In this document: positions 8,187-16,451 of the stretch, piece by piece | Position numbering within the stretch: position 1 is the first letter of the stretch | Layout: the number at the start of each line of letters is the position of its first letter | Source: JANOQP01 sp044227705 | GTDB taxonomy: Bacteria; Bacteroidota; Bacteroidia; Chitinophagales; Saprospiraceae | Reading direction: 5' to 3' | DNA: 28,711 nucleotides | Assembly: GCA_044227705.1 (NCBI GenBank) | Contig: JBGAWE010000025.1 | Location: 1-28,711 of the forward strand | Notes under the pieces: model-generated | What the model saw: only the letters and a program-made list of their open reading frames with translations | What the model was told of the DNA's origin: nothing | Database searches by the model: none | Program-made: the position numbers and the translations under genes

Positions 8187-8945
8187 ATGCAGCAAATCCT
8201 CGGCATCGACGTCGGCGCGTCCGGCATAAAAGGCGGGATGGTCGACCTCGAAGCGGGCCGGATGGTCGGCGAGCGGTTTCGAATCGCCACGCCGCCGCCG
8301 GGCGGGCCGGGGGAGATGGGGCCGGTCTTCGCCAAGATTGTCCGGCACTTCCACTACGAAGGCCCCGTCGGCTGCGGCTTCCCGAGCATCGTCCGGCACG
8401 GCATCTGCGGCTCCGCGTCGAACATCGGCAAGGACTGGATTGGGCAGAACATCGAAGAGGTCTTTTCCGCCGCTTGCGGCCAACCGGTCTTCGTCACGAA
8501 CGACGCCGACGCGGCGGGCATGGCCGAAATGACCTGCGGCGTCGGGCGCGGCGAGCAGGGCGTGGTCGTCCTCCTCACCATCGGGACGGGCATCGGCTCG
8601 GCCATCTTCCTCGACGGCGCGATGCTGCCCAACACCGAGATGGGCCACCTCATCTGGCCGAAAAAGGACATCGCGGAGGCCTCCGTCAGCTCCGGCGCCC
8701 GCGAGCGGCTGCACATGAGCCGAAAGGAATGGGCCGAGCGGTTCAACGAGTACCTGCTCCACCTCGAGCTGCTCTTCTCGCCCGACCTGTTCATACTCGG
8801 CGGGGGCGAGAGCAAGCACTTCGATGTTTTCGCAAAGCATTTCACGGTGAAATCGCGCATCGTTCCCGCCCAGATGCTCAACAACGCGGGCATCATCGGG
8901 GCGGCGGCCTATGCGGCTTCGCGGGTCTTGACTGAAAAACATTAA
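8187..8945 (+). CDS. ROK-family sugar kinase, polyphosphate-glucokinase-like
   Basis: This 252-residue kinase has the N-terminal phosphate motif LGIDVGASGIKGG, the ROK central TNDADAAG, the second phosphate loop LTIGTGIGSAIFLDG and NTEMGHLIW. The short length and LGIDVGASGIKG start resemble polyphosphate/ATP glucokinases (PpgK-type) more than NagC-type repressors, and no helix-turn-helix domain is present. The expected role is phosphorylation of glucose to glucose 6-phosphate in the cytoplasm. The phosphate donor is inferred from family resemblance only. ATG 8187 is chosen because conserved sequence starts immediately after it; longer frames would run into the divergent tatD gene. Confidence 0.85.
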   Translation: MQQILGIDVGASGIKGGMVDLEAGRMVGERFRIATPPPGGPGEMGPVFAKIVRHFHYEGPVGCGFPSIVRHGICGSASNIGKDWIGQNIEEVFSAACGQPVFVTNDADAAGMAEMTCGVGRGEQGVVVLLTIGTGIGSAIFLDGAMLPNTEMGHLIWPKKDIAEASVSSGARERLHMSRKEWAERFNEYLLHLELLFSPDLFILGGGESKHFDVFAKHFTVKSRIVPAQMLNNAGIIGAAAYAASRVLTEKH

Positions 8946-9005
8946 CCGCTGCCTCGGCCGTCGGCCCGCGAAACCGGGGGAGTTTTGCGGCCTAAAAGTT
9001 CTCGC

Positions 9006-9443
9006 ATGAAAAAGACCTGTCTCCTGCTCGCCCTCCTCGCGTCGGCCGTTTTTCAAAAAGCCACCGCCCAGAGCGACACGTGGCAAAAGCTCGCCAACGT
9101 CACCTATAAAAAAGAGTACAACGACCTGCTCGGCTACAAGATCGACGTGCCGGTGTTCGACAAAATCATCCGCTCGATGGCGGGAAAGACCATCACTGTT
9201 CGCGGCTACATCATCCCCACCGACGGCTACAAGAGCCACTCGGAGTTCGTCTTCTCGGCCTTTCCCTATTCGATGTGCTTCTTCTGCGGGCAGGCCGGGC
9301 CGGAGACCGTCATGGAGGTCGAGGCGAAGAATGGCGTGAAGTACACCAGCGAACCCGTCACCCTGCGCGGCAAGCTCGAACTGAACGACAAGGACATCAA
9401 CCGGCTCATGTACGGGCTGAAGGAGGCGGTGCTTGTCGAGTAG
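9006..9443 (+). CDS. Small secreted protein with a CFFC motif (DUF3299-like)
   Basis: This 145-residue protein has a signal peptide ending near ATAQ (residues 18-21), so it is periplasmic or outer-surface. The mature part shows TITVRGYIIPTDGYKSHSEFVFS, then PYSMCFFCGQAGPETVMEV with Cys91 and Cys94, and ends with VTLRGKLELN and LKEAVLVE. The layout (a GYIIP strand, a Cys-containing PY segment, then an RGKL strand) recalls the uncharacterised DUF3299 family and a small OB-like barrel; this is a remote inference. The two cysteines could bind metal or form a disulfide. ATG 9006 (MKKTCLL) is preferred over 8985 because it opens the signal peptide directly. It lies 60 bp after the kinase gene and 24 bp before the SDR gene. 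Confidence 0.7.
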   Translation: MKKTCLLLALLASAVFQKATAQSDTWQKLANVTYKKEYNDLLGYKIDVPVFDKIIRSMAGKTITVRGYIIPTDGYKSHSEFVFSAFPYSMCFFCGQAGPETVMEVEAKNGVKYTSEPVTLRGKLELNDKDINRLMYGLKEAVLVE

Positions 9444-9467
9444 ACAGCCAGCCCCAACATAAAAAGC

Positions 9468-10262
9468 ATGGATTTCTTCAAGAACAAACGGATCTGGATA
9501 ACCGGCGCCTCCTCCGGCATCGGCGAGGCGCTGGCCATCGAGGCGGCAAGTCGCGGGTCGCACCTCGTCCTCTCGGCCCGCAACGAGGCGGAACTGCACC
9601 GCGTCGCCTCGCTCTGCGCGGGCGCGGCCTCGGTCGTCGTCGAGCCTTTGGACTTGGCGAAGGCCGACGAAATAGGGCCAATCGCGCAGAATTTGCTCAA
9701 AAAGGTGGGCAAAATCGACGTGTTGATAAACAACGGCGGCATCTCGCAGCGCAGCCTCGCCGCCGGCACCTCGCTCGACGTCGACCGGCAGATGATGGCC
9801 GTCAACTACCTCGGCACCGTCGCCCTGACGAAGGCCGTGCTGCCCTCCATGCGGCTGCACCGGCTGGGCCATATCGCCACCGTCACGAGCTTGATGGGGA
9901 AGTTCGGCGCGCCGCTGCGGTCGAGCTACGCCGCCTCTAAGCACGCGCTGCACGGCTTCTTCGACTGCCTCCGCGCCGAGCTGGGTGACGAGCCGATTAA
10001 AATCACCCTCGTCTGCCCCGGGTTCGTGCGAACCAATATTTCCAAAAACGCCCTCACCGCCAGCGGCCAGAAACAGGGCACGATGGACGACGCGACCGAC
10101 AAGGGGATCTCGCCCGAGGCCTGCGCCTGTGCCATTCTGAAAGCCATCGAAAAGGGGAAGGAGGAGGCCTACATCGGCGGCCGCGAGGTGCTCGGGGTCT
10201 ATCTCAAAAGGTTCTTTCCGGGCTATCTCAACCGGCTGGTCAAGAAGGCGAAGGTCACTTGA
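9468..10262 (+). CDS. Short-chain dehydrogenase/reductase (SDR)
   Basis: This is a 264-residue classical SDR. The cofactor motif TGASSGIG (12-19), NNGG (88-91), catalytic Ser141, Tyr154 and Lys158 in YAASK, and PGFVRT after the active site are all present. Arg38 after the second strand suggests NADP preference. The C-terminal extension with a basic YLKRFFPGYLNRLVKKAK tail resembles the membrane-associated DHRS7-like reductases of Bacteroidota. The substrate is unknown; a lipid or steroid-like carbonyl is only a guess. It follows the CFFC protein closely and ends 3 bp from the convergent PTPS gene. Confidence 0.9.
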   Translation: MDFFKNKRIWITGASSGIGEALAIEAASRGSHLVLSARNEAELHRVASLCAGAASVVVEPLDLAKADEIGPIAQNLLKKVGKIDVLINNGGISQRSLAAGTSLDVDRQMMAVNYLGTVALTKAVLPSMRLHRLGHIATVTSLMGKFGAPLRSSYAASKHALHGFFDCLRAELGDEPIKITLVCPGFVRTNISKNALTASGQKQGTMDDATDKGISPEACACAILKAIEKGKEEAYIGGREVLGVYLKRFFPGYLNRLVKKAKVT

Positions 10263-10265
10263 CCG

Positions 10266-10673
10266 TCAGGCCGGGTACTCGACAAAATTCCGGGGGGTCT
10301 CGAAAAGGCGAACCCACAAGTCAAGCTCGCCGGGCAGTTTTTCCCGCAAAATCTGCCAGATGACGCGGGCGATGTTCTCCGCCGTCGGGTTCAGCGCGGC
10401 GAACTCGGGGCAGTCGAGGTTGAGGTTCTTGTGGTCGAAACGCCCCTCGATCTCGACCCGAACCAGCTCGGCGAGCCAACCGAGGTCAAGGCAGTAGCCG
10501 CTCACTGGGTCAATCTCGCCGACGACCTTCACCTCCAGCTCATAGTTGTGGCCGTGAAAATTGGGGTTGTTGCACACGCCGAAAAAGGCCCGGTTGCGCT
10601 CCTCCGACCACTCGGCGACGTGCAGCCGGTGGGCGGCGTTGAAGTGGGCGCGGCGGAAGACAGCGATTTTCAT
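10266..10673 (-). CDS. 6-pyruvoyl-tetrahydropterin synthase / QueD family
   Basis: This 135-residue protein has the zinc ligands His15 (AAHRLH), His40 and His42 (FHGHNYELEV) and the catalytic Cys34 in GVCNN. It continues with LDLGWLAELV, DHKNLNLDCPEF, PTAENIARVIW and a C-terminal ETPRNFVEY, all typical. The family acts on 7,8-dihydroneopterin triphosphate, giving 6-carboxy-tetrahydropterin in queuosine synthesis (QueD) or 6-pyruvoyl-tetrahydropterin. The CNN...HGHNY arrangement is closer to PTPS than to the E. coli QueD form. No other queuosine genes are in the window, so the pathway is unassigned. The start MKIAVF at 10673 avoids a long unsupported extension that would overlap the divergent maf gene. 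Confidence 0.9.
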   Translation of the reverse strand: MKIAVFRRAHFNAAHRLHVAEWSEERNRAFFGVCNNPNFHGHNYELEVKVVGEIDPVSGYCLDLGWLAELVRVEIEGRFDHKNLNLDCPEFAALNPTAENIARVIWQILREKLPGELDLWVRLFETPRNFVEYPA

Positions 10674-10734
10674 ACAGCAAAAGTCAAAAGGAAAAAGACA
10701 AGCGAGCCAACTTTCACCAACCAATTCCCATCCG

Positions 10735-11325
10735 TTGAAATTCCAGAACAGGCCCATCATCCTCGCTTCGAAAAGCCCGCGCCGCAGCCAGCTTTTGACA
10801 GAGGCAGGCTTCGAGTTTACAGTAAAAACCTTCGACACAGACGAGAGCTGGCCCGACGATCTGCCGCTCGACGAGGTCGCCGAGTTCCTGGCGGTGAAAA
10901 AAGCCCGCGCCGCCGCCCATCTTCTGGCCGCCGATGAAATCATCCTCGCCGCCGACACGACGGTCCTTTTGGAGGATTCCATTTTGAACAAACCCGCCGA
11001 CCACGCCGAGGCCAAATCGATGCTGCGCCGCCTTTCGGGGCGGATGCACCGCGTCGTGACCGGCGTTTGCCTGCTCGGCCGCGAGCGGGAGGTTTCTTTT
11101 TCGGAAACCTCGAACGTCTTTTTCGAGGGACTTACCGACGGCGAGATTGAATTCTACCTCGAAACCTGCCGCCCCTTCGACAAGGCCGGGGCCTACGGCG
11201 TGCAGGAATGGATCGGCCACTGCAAAATCCGCCGCATCGAGGGCACCTACGCGAACGTGATGGGCCTCCCCGTCAATCGCGTCTATCAGAGCCTGATGGA
11301 GCTTTTTTGTGCCCCGGCGCGGTAG
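10735..11325 (+). CDS. maf: Maf-family nucleoside triphosphate pyrophosphatase
   Basis: The protein is about 196 residues when started at TTG 10735, the usual Maf length. Typical motifs are ILASKSPRRSQLL at the N-terminus, ILAADTTVLL with the catalytic Asp, LRRLSGRMHRVVTGVCL, FYLETCRPFDKAGAYGVQ and ANVMGLPVNRVY. Maf proteins hydrolyse dTTP, UTP or modified nucleotides to monophosphates and are linked to septum control. An in-frame ATG exists at 10561, but that start would add 58 residues unlike the family and would overlap the divergent PTPS gene. The TTG start is therefore preferred, though not certain. It ends 23 bp from the convergent amidohydrolase gene. Confidence 0.9.
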   Translation: MKFQNRPIILASKSPRRSQLLTEAGFEFTVKTFDTDESWPDDLPLDEVAEFLAVKKARAAAHLLAADEIILAADTTVLLEDSILNKPADHAEAKSMLRRLSGRMHRVVTGVCLLGREREVSFSETSNVFFEGLTDGEIEFYLETCRPFDKAGAYGVQEWIGHCKIRRIEGTYANVMGLPVNRVYQSLMELFCAPAR

Positions 11326-11348
11326 GGCTTCGGGGAAAAACCACCGGC

Positions 11349-13055
11349 TTATTTTTTGAACACGACCCGCCCGCCGACGATGGTCCGCAAGACCTCTGTC
11401 GTCAAAATCTCCTCGTCCGAACAGGTCTCGAGGTCGCGGGAAAGCACCACGATGTCGGCCCATTTCCCGACGGAAAGGGTCCCTTTCTCGCCCTCCTCGA
11501 AAGCGGCGCGGGCGTTCCAGCGGGTCAAGGAGGCGAGCGCCTCGGCCCGCGTCATCCGTTGTTCGGGGAAAAAATCCATGATCGGCGGCTCCGTCCGGCG
11601 GCGGGTGCAGGCGGCATAGAGGTTGGGCAGCGGCGCGACGCTCTCGACGGGCGTGTCGGTCCCGTTGGCGAGGTGGGCGCCCGCGTCAAGGAGGCTTCGC
11701 CAGGCGTAGGCGCCCGTTTTTGCCCGTCGCTCTCCGAGCCGTTTGACGACGAAGGGCGCGTCCGAAGTGCAGTGCAAGGTCTGCATCGAGGCCGTCACGC
11801 CGAGCGTGCCAAAGCGCCTAATGTCCTCTGGGTCAACGTGTTGCGCGTGCTCGACGCGCCAGCGGAGGTCGCGGCCCCGGGTGTGTTTTTCAAAAATGTC
11901 GAGGATTTCCCGGTTCGCCCGGTCGCCGATGGCGTGGACGCAGCACTGCAGCCCGCGCCGGTCGCACTCGTCGGCCATGCGGGCGATTTCAGCGGTCGGC
12001 GTGGTGTTCTGGCCGCGCGAGCCCGGCTTGTCGGCGTAGTCGTCGAGGAGCCACGCGCCGAAGCTGCCGAGCGCTCCGTCGAGATAGCATTTCACCGCCC
12101 GGATGGTGAGGTGGCCGTTGCCGAGCCCGATTTTCGGGTAGGCCGAGAGCCGCGCCGTGTTCGCCGAATCGGGCGCCGAAATCATTGCCCAGAGGCGGAC
12201 GGCGAGGCGGTTTTTGGCCGCTAAATCTTCGTACCAGCCAAGCTCCTCGAAGCCCGCGCCCGCGTCGTGGAAGGAGGTGATGCCGTTCGCAAGGCATTGG
12301 TTTTCAGCGAGTTGGACGGCTTTCTCCCAATCCGCCCGGCGGGCTTCGACGGGTTTCTTTTTCAAAAACTCCTCGAACGGCCGCTCGATGATGGCCGTCG
12401 CGTTCTCCTCGAACACGCCGATGGCCCTGCCCGTCGCGTCGCGCACGATGCGGCCGCCGACGGGGTCGGGCGTCTCTCGCGTGACTCCGGCAAGGCGCAT
12501 CGCCGCCTCGTTCGCCATCAGGCCGTGGCCGCTGGCGTGGTTGAGGATAACGGGGTTGTCGGGCGAGATTTTGTTCAAAAGGTCGTTCGACGGGTAGCCG
12601 TTGACCGTCGGGCCGGGCGACTCGGCCCATTTTTCCTGGTGCCAGCCCCGGCCCTCAATCCAGTCGCCCTTCGGCGTGGATTTCACCTTTTCGGCGACCA
12701 TCGCCGTGATTTCCTGCCAGCTTTTCGTGGCGGAGAGGTTGAGATTGATGAGGGATTTTCCGAGCGCGCTGAAATGGCCGTGCCCGTCGATGAAGCCCGG
12801 CATGGCGAACGCGCCGCCCAGGTCGACGAGTTTCGTGTCTTTGGCCCGGAAGTTTTTGGCCCCCGCCTCGTCGCCGACGTAGATGATTTTGCCGGCTTTC
12901 ACCCCGATGGCGGAGGCGTGGAGGAGCGTCGAGTCGCCGGTGAAGAAACGGGCATTGACGAACAGGGTGTCGGCCGTCGCGGCGGGTTTTTGGTTCGAGG
13001 AACAGCCGGCGGCCAAGAGGGCGGCGATGGCCAAGAAGTTGGCTAACTTGTTCAT
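11349..13055 (-). CDS. Lipoprotein amidohydrolase (YtcJ/metallo-dependent)
   Basis: This 568-residue protein starts with a lipoprotein signal whose lipobox LLAAGC places the lipidated Cys at residue 18. The mature part has the small N-terminal beta domain (LFVNARFFTGD), the metal motif FIDGHGHF (His92, His94), VKCYLDGALGSFGAWL, CVHAIGDRAN, VEHAQHV, LANGTDTPVES and a C-terminal GKWADIVVLSRD. These are hallmarks of the YtcJ/NfdA-like group, amidases acting on N-substituted formamides or imidazolone-type substrates. The substrate here is unknown. The start ATG at 13055 is used; an upstream TTG at 13061 adds only two residues. It should sit on the periplasmic side of a membrane and probably follows the small gene 13131-13628 in one transcript. 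Confidence 0.9.
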   Translation of the reverse strand: MNKLANFLAIAALLAAGCSSNQKPAATADTLFVNARFFTGDSTLLHASAIGVKAGKIIYVGDEAGAKNFRAKDTKLVDLGGAFAMPGFIDGHGHFSALGKSLINLNLSATKSWQEITAMVAEKVKSTPKGDWIEGRGWHQEKWAESPGPTVNGYPSNDLLNKISPDNPVILNHASGHGLMANEAAMRLAGVTRETPDPVGGRIVRDATGRAIGVFEENATAIIERPFEEFLKKKPVEARRADWEKAVQLAENQCLANGITSFHDAGAGFEELGWYEDLAAKNRLAVRLWAMISAPDSANTARLSAYPKIGLGNGHLTIRAVKCYLDGALGSFGAWLLDDYADKPGSRGQNTTPTAEIARMADECDRRGLQCCVHAIGDRANREILDIFEKHTRGRDLRWRVEHAQHVDPEDIRRFGTLGVTASMQTLHCTSDAPFVVKRLGERRAKTGAYAWRSLLDAGAHLANGTDTPVESVAPLPNLYAACTRRRTEPPIMDFFPEQRMTRAEALASLTRWNARAAFEEGEKGTLSVGKWADIVVLSRDLETCSDEEILTTEVLRTIVGGRVVFKK

Positions 13056-13089
13056 TATCAATTTTTTACCCAGTGTTTTTCATGTATCA

Positions 13090-13108
13090 TTCCGAGCAGA
13101 GCGAGGAA
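13090..13108 (-). repeat. Short imperfect palindrome between two minus-strand genes
   Basis: TTCCGAGCAGAGCGAGGAA can fold as TTCC/GGAA plus GC/GC with tandem G-A mismatches between them. It lies in the 75-bp gap upstream of the amidohydrolase gene. It resembles short interspersed sequences often seen in environmental bacterial genomes, but only one copy is present here, so repeat status is not shown from this window. Confidence 0.35.
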
Positions 13109-13130
13109 AGGCACGAACCACTCTTGGCCG

Positions 13131-13628
13131 TCAATTTGGCCGCACGGACGTGGGCACCGTCAGCTCCAAAGCCCGCAAGTTGTGCCGCCGCCCGAGCCGG
13201 ATGCGCTTCCCCTTGTCCCGAATCATGATGGCCCCGCCGACGGCCGAGCCGATGCCGACGGGCAGCCAGAAGCGCGGGATGTCGTCGCCGCGCAGGGCGG
13301 CCACGCCGGTGACTATGCCGAGGCTCGCCGTGAACGTGAGCAGCGAAGAACCCAAGGCGCGGAAGATGCCTCGGTGCAGCCGCAGATCGGAAATCTCGTC
13401 GAGGCGCACGATTTCGAGGTCGAGGACGACGGACTTCTGCTCGGGCAGCACGTCGGTCAGTTCGCGCTTGTACCAGCCGGGGTGGTTTTTTAATTTGAAA
13501 TTCAATGTCTGGCCGGGGTAGATGCGGCTGGGATTGGGGCGGCCGTATTTTTCCAAAAGGAGCATCTTCTGCCCAACGGCGGGCAGGCAGCAGGCGAGGA
13601 ACAGCGCGGCGAAGAGGACATTTTTCAT
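13131..13628 (-). CDS. Hypothetical secreted/membrane protein
   Basis: This 165-residue protein has a signal peptide (MKNVLFAALFLACCLPAVGQ). The mature region reads KMLLLEKYGRPNPSRIYPGQTLNFKLKN, a pattern seen in other small Bacteroidota surface proteins. It is followed by a segment predicted as two hydrophobic stretches (about 93-111 and 123-138) and a basic tail. No family is recognised. The ATG at 13628 is chosen over an upstream in-frame start because the signal peptide begins there. A possible minus-strand promoter-like TTCCTTTG lies at 13644-13651. It precedes the amidohydrolase gene by 75 bp on the same strand, so the two may be co-transcribed. Confidence 0.65.
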   Translation of the reverse strand: MKNVLFAALFLACCLPAVGQKMLLLEKYGRPNPSRIYPGQTLNFKLKNHPGWYKRELTDVLPEQKSVVLDLEIVRLDEISDLRLHRGIFRALGSSLLTFTASLGIVTGVAALRGDDIPRFWLPVGIGSAVGGAIMIRDKGKRIRLGRRHNLRALELTVPTSVRPN

Positions 13629-13696
13629 TGTCAAGTTTTAGGGCAAAGGAAAAAAACTCGGGCGGTCCCGCGCCCGTAGCGCGGTGCGGCGGGACA

Positions 13697-13727
13697 GTTG
13701 CCAATCCGCAACCGGTTTCTATTTTCG
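13697..13727 (+). promoter_or_regulatory. Promoter of the GH3 operon
   Basis: A -33 GTTG (13697-13700) and a -7 TATTTTCG (13720-13727) are separated by 19 bases, the spacing of the Bacteroidota TTTG-N19/21-TAnnTTTG promoter. The -7 is followed by CC, as in other sites here. Transcription would start about 50 bases before ATG 13786. Confidence 0.55.
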
Positions 13728-13785
13728 CCGCTGTTCCCCATCGAAAAAGGCATCAAAACGCACGCCCAGCCCACCGCGCAACGGC

Positions 13786-15318
13786 ATGAACGCAATCATC
13801 AACGACATCACTCGGATGTACCTCTCGCGGCGGATGCGGCGCATCGAGTGGTTCATGCGGCACCCCGGCGAGGCGCAGGACAGGATGTTCCGAAAGCTCG
13901 TCGAGCGGGGAAAAGGCACCGAGTTCGGCAAGCGGCACGGCCTCGACAGCGTCAAAACGCAGGCTGATTTCGCCGAAAAAATCCCCATTCAGGATTACGA
14001 GGGCTTCAAAAACGACATCTCCCGCATGATGCGCGGCGAGCGCGACGTGCTGGTCCCGGGCGAGGTGAGGTGGTACGCCAAAAGCTCGGGCACCACGAGC
14101 GACAAGTCGAAGTTCATCCCCACGCCGCCGCTCAACGTCTTCAGGGGCCATATCCGCGCCTCGTGGGACTCCGTCGCACTGCTCTACGACATGAGGCCCG
14201 ACATGATGATTTTTCAAAAAAGGAGCCTCCTGCTGCCCGGCTCCCACACGCCGCTGCCCGAGCACCCGCGCACGCGCTTCGGCGACGTGTCGGCCGTGCT
14301 CGTCGAGCACATGCCGCGCATCGGGAAGATGCACACGGCCGTGCCGGACGAGATTGCCCAACTGGCCAATTTCGAGGAGAAGATCAACCGGACGGCCGAG
14401 GTCTGCTCCAAGATGGACGACGTGGTGATGTTCGGGGGCGTGCCGACGTGGCTGATCGTCCTTTTTCGGAAGATTTTGGAAATGACGGGCAAGCAGAACC
14501 TGCTCGAAGTCTGGCCCGATTTGCAGGCATATATGCACGGCGGCGTCGGCTTCGACCCTTATCGGCAGACGTTCCGCGACCTCATCCCGAGCGACTCCTT
14601 TCTCTATCAGGAAATTTACAACGCCTCCGAGGGCTACTTCGGCGCGACGGCCGAGCGCGGCGACCTGTCGATGCTTCTTTTCCTCGACCACGGCATCTAT
14701 TACGAGTTCATCCCGATGTCGGAGTGGGACTGCGAGCGACCGAAAGCCGTGCCGATAACCGAGGTGAAGGTGGGCGAGAACTACGCCCTCGTGGTCACCT
14801 CGACCAACGGCCTGACGCGCTACACGCCGGGCGACACCGTCATGTTCACCAGCGCGAACCCCTATAAATTCAGGATAACCGGTCGGACGCGGCAGTTCAT
14901 CAATGCCTTCGGTGAGGAGGTCATGGTCGCCGACACTGACAAGGCCCTCGCCCAGACCTGCGCCGCGCTTGGCGCGTCGGTTGCGGAGTACACCGCCGGG
15001 CCTTTTTACTTTTCTGGAAACAAGGGGAAGGGCGGCCACGAATGGGTCGTCGAATTCGAGCGCGGCCCGGCTGACGTCGGCCAGTTCGCCCAGCTTTTGG
15101 ACGAAATCCTGCAAAAAACCAACTCCGACTACGAGGCCAAGCGGTTCAAGAGCATCGCTCTCGACCCCATCCGGCTGACAACCGTCCCGCCCGGCACTTT
15201 CACGAAGTGGATGAAGTCGCGGGGGAAGTTCGGCAGTCAGGGGAAGGTGCCGAGGCTGGCCAACCATCGGCAGTTCATCGAGAGCCTGCATGAATTCCGT
15301 TCAAAGGCCGAGGTCTGA
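13786..15318 (+). CDS. GH3-family acyl-acid-amido synthetase
   Basis: This 510-residue protein belongs to the GH3 auxin-responsive-promoter family, adenylate-forming enzymes that in plants conjugate hormones such as indole-acetate or jasmonate to amino acids. The ATP-binding motif KSSGTTSDKSK (99-109) is clear. EIYNASEGYFGA, FEFIP-like YYEFIPMSEWD, YALVVTSTNGLTRYTPGDTV and RTRQFINAFGEEV are the usual later motifs. Bacterial homologues are common in Bacteroidota but their substrate is unknown. ATG 13786 is favoured because a good Bacteroidota promoter ends just before it and similarity starts there. It is followed after 44 bp by the coiled-coil gene and then riboflavin synthase, probably in one operon. 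Confidence 0.92.
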   Translation: MNAIINDITRMYLSRRMRRIEWFMRHPGEAQDRMFRKLVERGKGTEFGKRHGLDSVKTQADFAEKIPIQDYEGFKNDISRMMRGERDVLVPGEVRWYAKSSGTTSDKSKFIPTPPLNVFRGHIRASWDSVALLYDMRPDMMIFQKRSLLLPGSHTPLPEHPRTRFGDVSAVLVEHMPRIGKMHTAVPDEIAQLANFEEKINRTAEVCSKMDDVVMFGGVPTWLIVLFRKILEMTGKQNLLEVWPDLQAYMHGGVGFDPYRQTFRDLIPSDSFLYQEIYNASEGYFGATAERGDLSMLLFLDHGIYYEFIPMSEWDCERPKAVPITEVKVGENYALVVTSTNGLTRYTPGDTVMFTSANPYKFRITGRTRQFINAFGEEVMVADTDKALAQTCAALGASVAEYTAGPFYFSGNKGKGGHEWVVEFERGPADVGQFAQLLDEILQKTNSDYEAKRFKSIALDPIRLTTVPPGTFTKWMKSRGKFGSQGKVPRLANHRQFIESLHEFRSKAEV

Positions 15319-15362
15319 ACGCCCTTTTTCTTCATCAAAAAATCGACAAAAACACACTCGAC

Positions 15363-15857
15363 ATGATTCGCTTTCTACTGAAAATCGCCTTTGTGGCTGT
15401 CCTCGCCATTCTCGGCTACAACTACTTCTTCGGTGACAGCGAGGAAAAGGCCCAATCCAAAAAAGTCTTCCACGAGGTCGGCGACGTGGCCCGCTCTGTC
15501 GGCTCGCTCATCCGCTCGGAGCGCGAGAAGTTCAACCACGGCAAGTACGACGGCGCCCTCGACAAGCTCGGCAACGCCTACCAAAAGCTGCGCGACCAAG
15601 CCAAGTACCTCGACGAAAATGTCATCAAGCGTCTCGACGCAGCCGAAAAGCGCCGCGCCGAACTCAAAAAAGAGCTTGACGGCCTCGGCGACCAACCGGC
15701 CGAGCAGCCCTCGAAATCACTTTCCAAAAAGGAAAAAGCCGACCAAGAAGCCCGCGCCGCCGAGCTGAAAGCCCGGCAAGAAGAGCTGACCAAACAGCTC
15801 GAATCGCTGCAAAAAGAGTTTGAGAACATCGCCTCCGAGGCGGAGCGCAAGAACTGA
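15363..15857 (+). CDS. Membrane-anchored coiled-coil protein
   Basis: This 164-residue protein has one N-terminal membrane helix (about residues 3-23, FLLKIAFVAVLAILGYNYFFG) and a long charged remainder. Two coiled-coil stretches are evident: about 60-110 (KLGNAYQKLRDQAKYLDENVIKRL...) and about 122-162, rich in Glu, Lys, Ala and Gln. No catalytic domain or named family is recognised. It probably has its helical part in the periplasm or cytoplasm as a scaffold. It begins 44 bp after the GH3 stop and ends 7 bp before riboflavin synthase, so it is likely part of that operon. Confidence 0.75.
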   Translation: MIRFLLKIAFVAVLAILGYNYFFGDSEEKAQSKKVFHEVGDVARSVGSLIRSEREKFNHGKYDGALDKLGNAYQKLRDQAKYLDENVIKRLDAAEKRRAELKKELDGLGDQPAEQPSKSLSKKEKADQEARAAELKARQEELTKQLESLQKEFENIASEAERKN

Positions 15858-15864
15858 AACGGGC

Positions 15865-16449
15865 ATGTTCACAGGCATCATCGAGGCGGCCGGCCGGGTG
15901 AAATCCATCGAAAAAGAGGGGACGAACGCCCATTTCACCATTGCCTCGCCCATCTCCATTGAGTTGAAAATCGACCAGTCCGTCAGCCACAACGGGGCCT
16001 GTCTGACCGTCGTCGGCCTCGGCGACGGCTGGCACCGGGTGACCGCAGTCGCCGAGACCTTGTCGCGGACGAACCTCGGCGAGTGGCAGGCAGGCTCCGT
16101 TGTCAACCTCGAAAGGTGCCTCCGCTTCGACGGGCGGCTCGACGGCCACATCGTTCAGGGCCATGTCGACGGATTGGCCAAGTGCCTGAAAATCAGCGAC
16201 TTGAAAGGCTCATGGCGGTTCGACTTCGGTTTTGAAAAAGACCCCGGCCATGTCCTCGTCGACAAAGGCTCGGTCTGCGTGAACGGCGTGAGCCTGACGG
16301 TCGTCGAGCCGAGCGACGCGGGCTTTTCGGTCGCCATCATCCCGTACACATTTGAAAACACCAATTTCGGCAGCCTCCGCCCGGGCGCGACGGTCAACAT
16401 CGAGTTTGACATCATCGGGAAATACGTCGCGCGGCTGCTCCGCCGCTGA
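15865..16449 (+). CDS. ribE: Riboflavin synthase, alpha subunit
   Basis: This 194-residue enzyme dismutates two molecules of 6,7-dimethyl-8-ribityllumazine into riboflavin and a pyrimidinedione. It shows the diagnostic start MFTGIIEAAGRV and two tandem lumazine-binding barrels, each with an NGxxLTV motif (NGACLTVVG near residue 50, NGVSLTVVE near 146). The first barrel also carries DGRLDGHIVQGHVDG and the second ends in NIEFDIIGKYVARL. Length and motifs are complete. The gene is 7 bp after the coiled-coil gene and stops 2 bp from the convergent fucosidase gene. Electron-transfer flavoprotein genes lie nearby but in a separate unit. Confidence 0.96.
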   Translation: MFTGIIEAAGRVKSIEKEGTNAHFTIASPISIELKIDQSVSHNGACLTVVGLGDGWHRVTAVAETLSRTNLGEWQAGSVVNLERCLRFDGRLDGHIVQGHVDGLAKCLKISDLKGSWRFDFGFEKDPGHVLVDKGSVCVNGVSLTVVEPSDAGFSVAIIPYTFENTNFGSLRPGATVNIEFDIIGKYVARLLRR

Positions 16450-16451
16450 CC

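Noticed and set aside
8160..9953. Minus-strand open frame of 597 residues over the ROK and SDR genes
   Set aside because: It overlaps three clear plus-strand genes with catalytic motifs and shows none itself.
10561..10734. Longer Maf protein from ATG 10561
   Set aside because: The added residues do not resemble Maf and overlap the divergent PTPS coding region.
13753..15291. Minus-strand open frame of 512 residues opposite the GH3 gene
   Set aside because: The GH3 frame has all family motifs; the minus frame is its reverse shadow.
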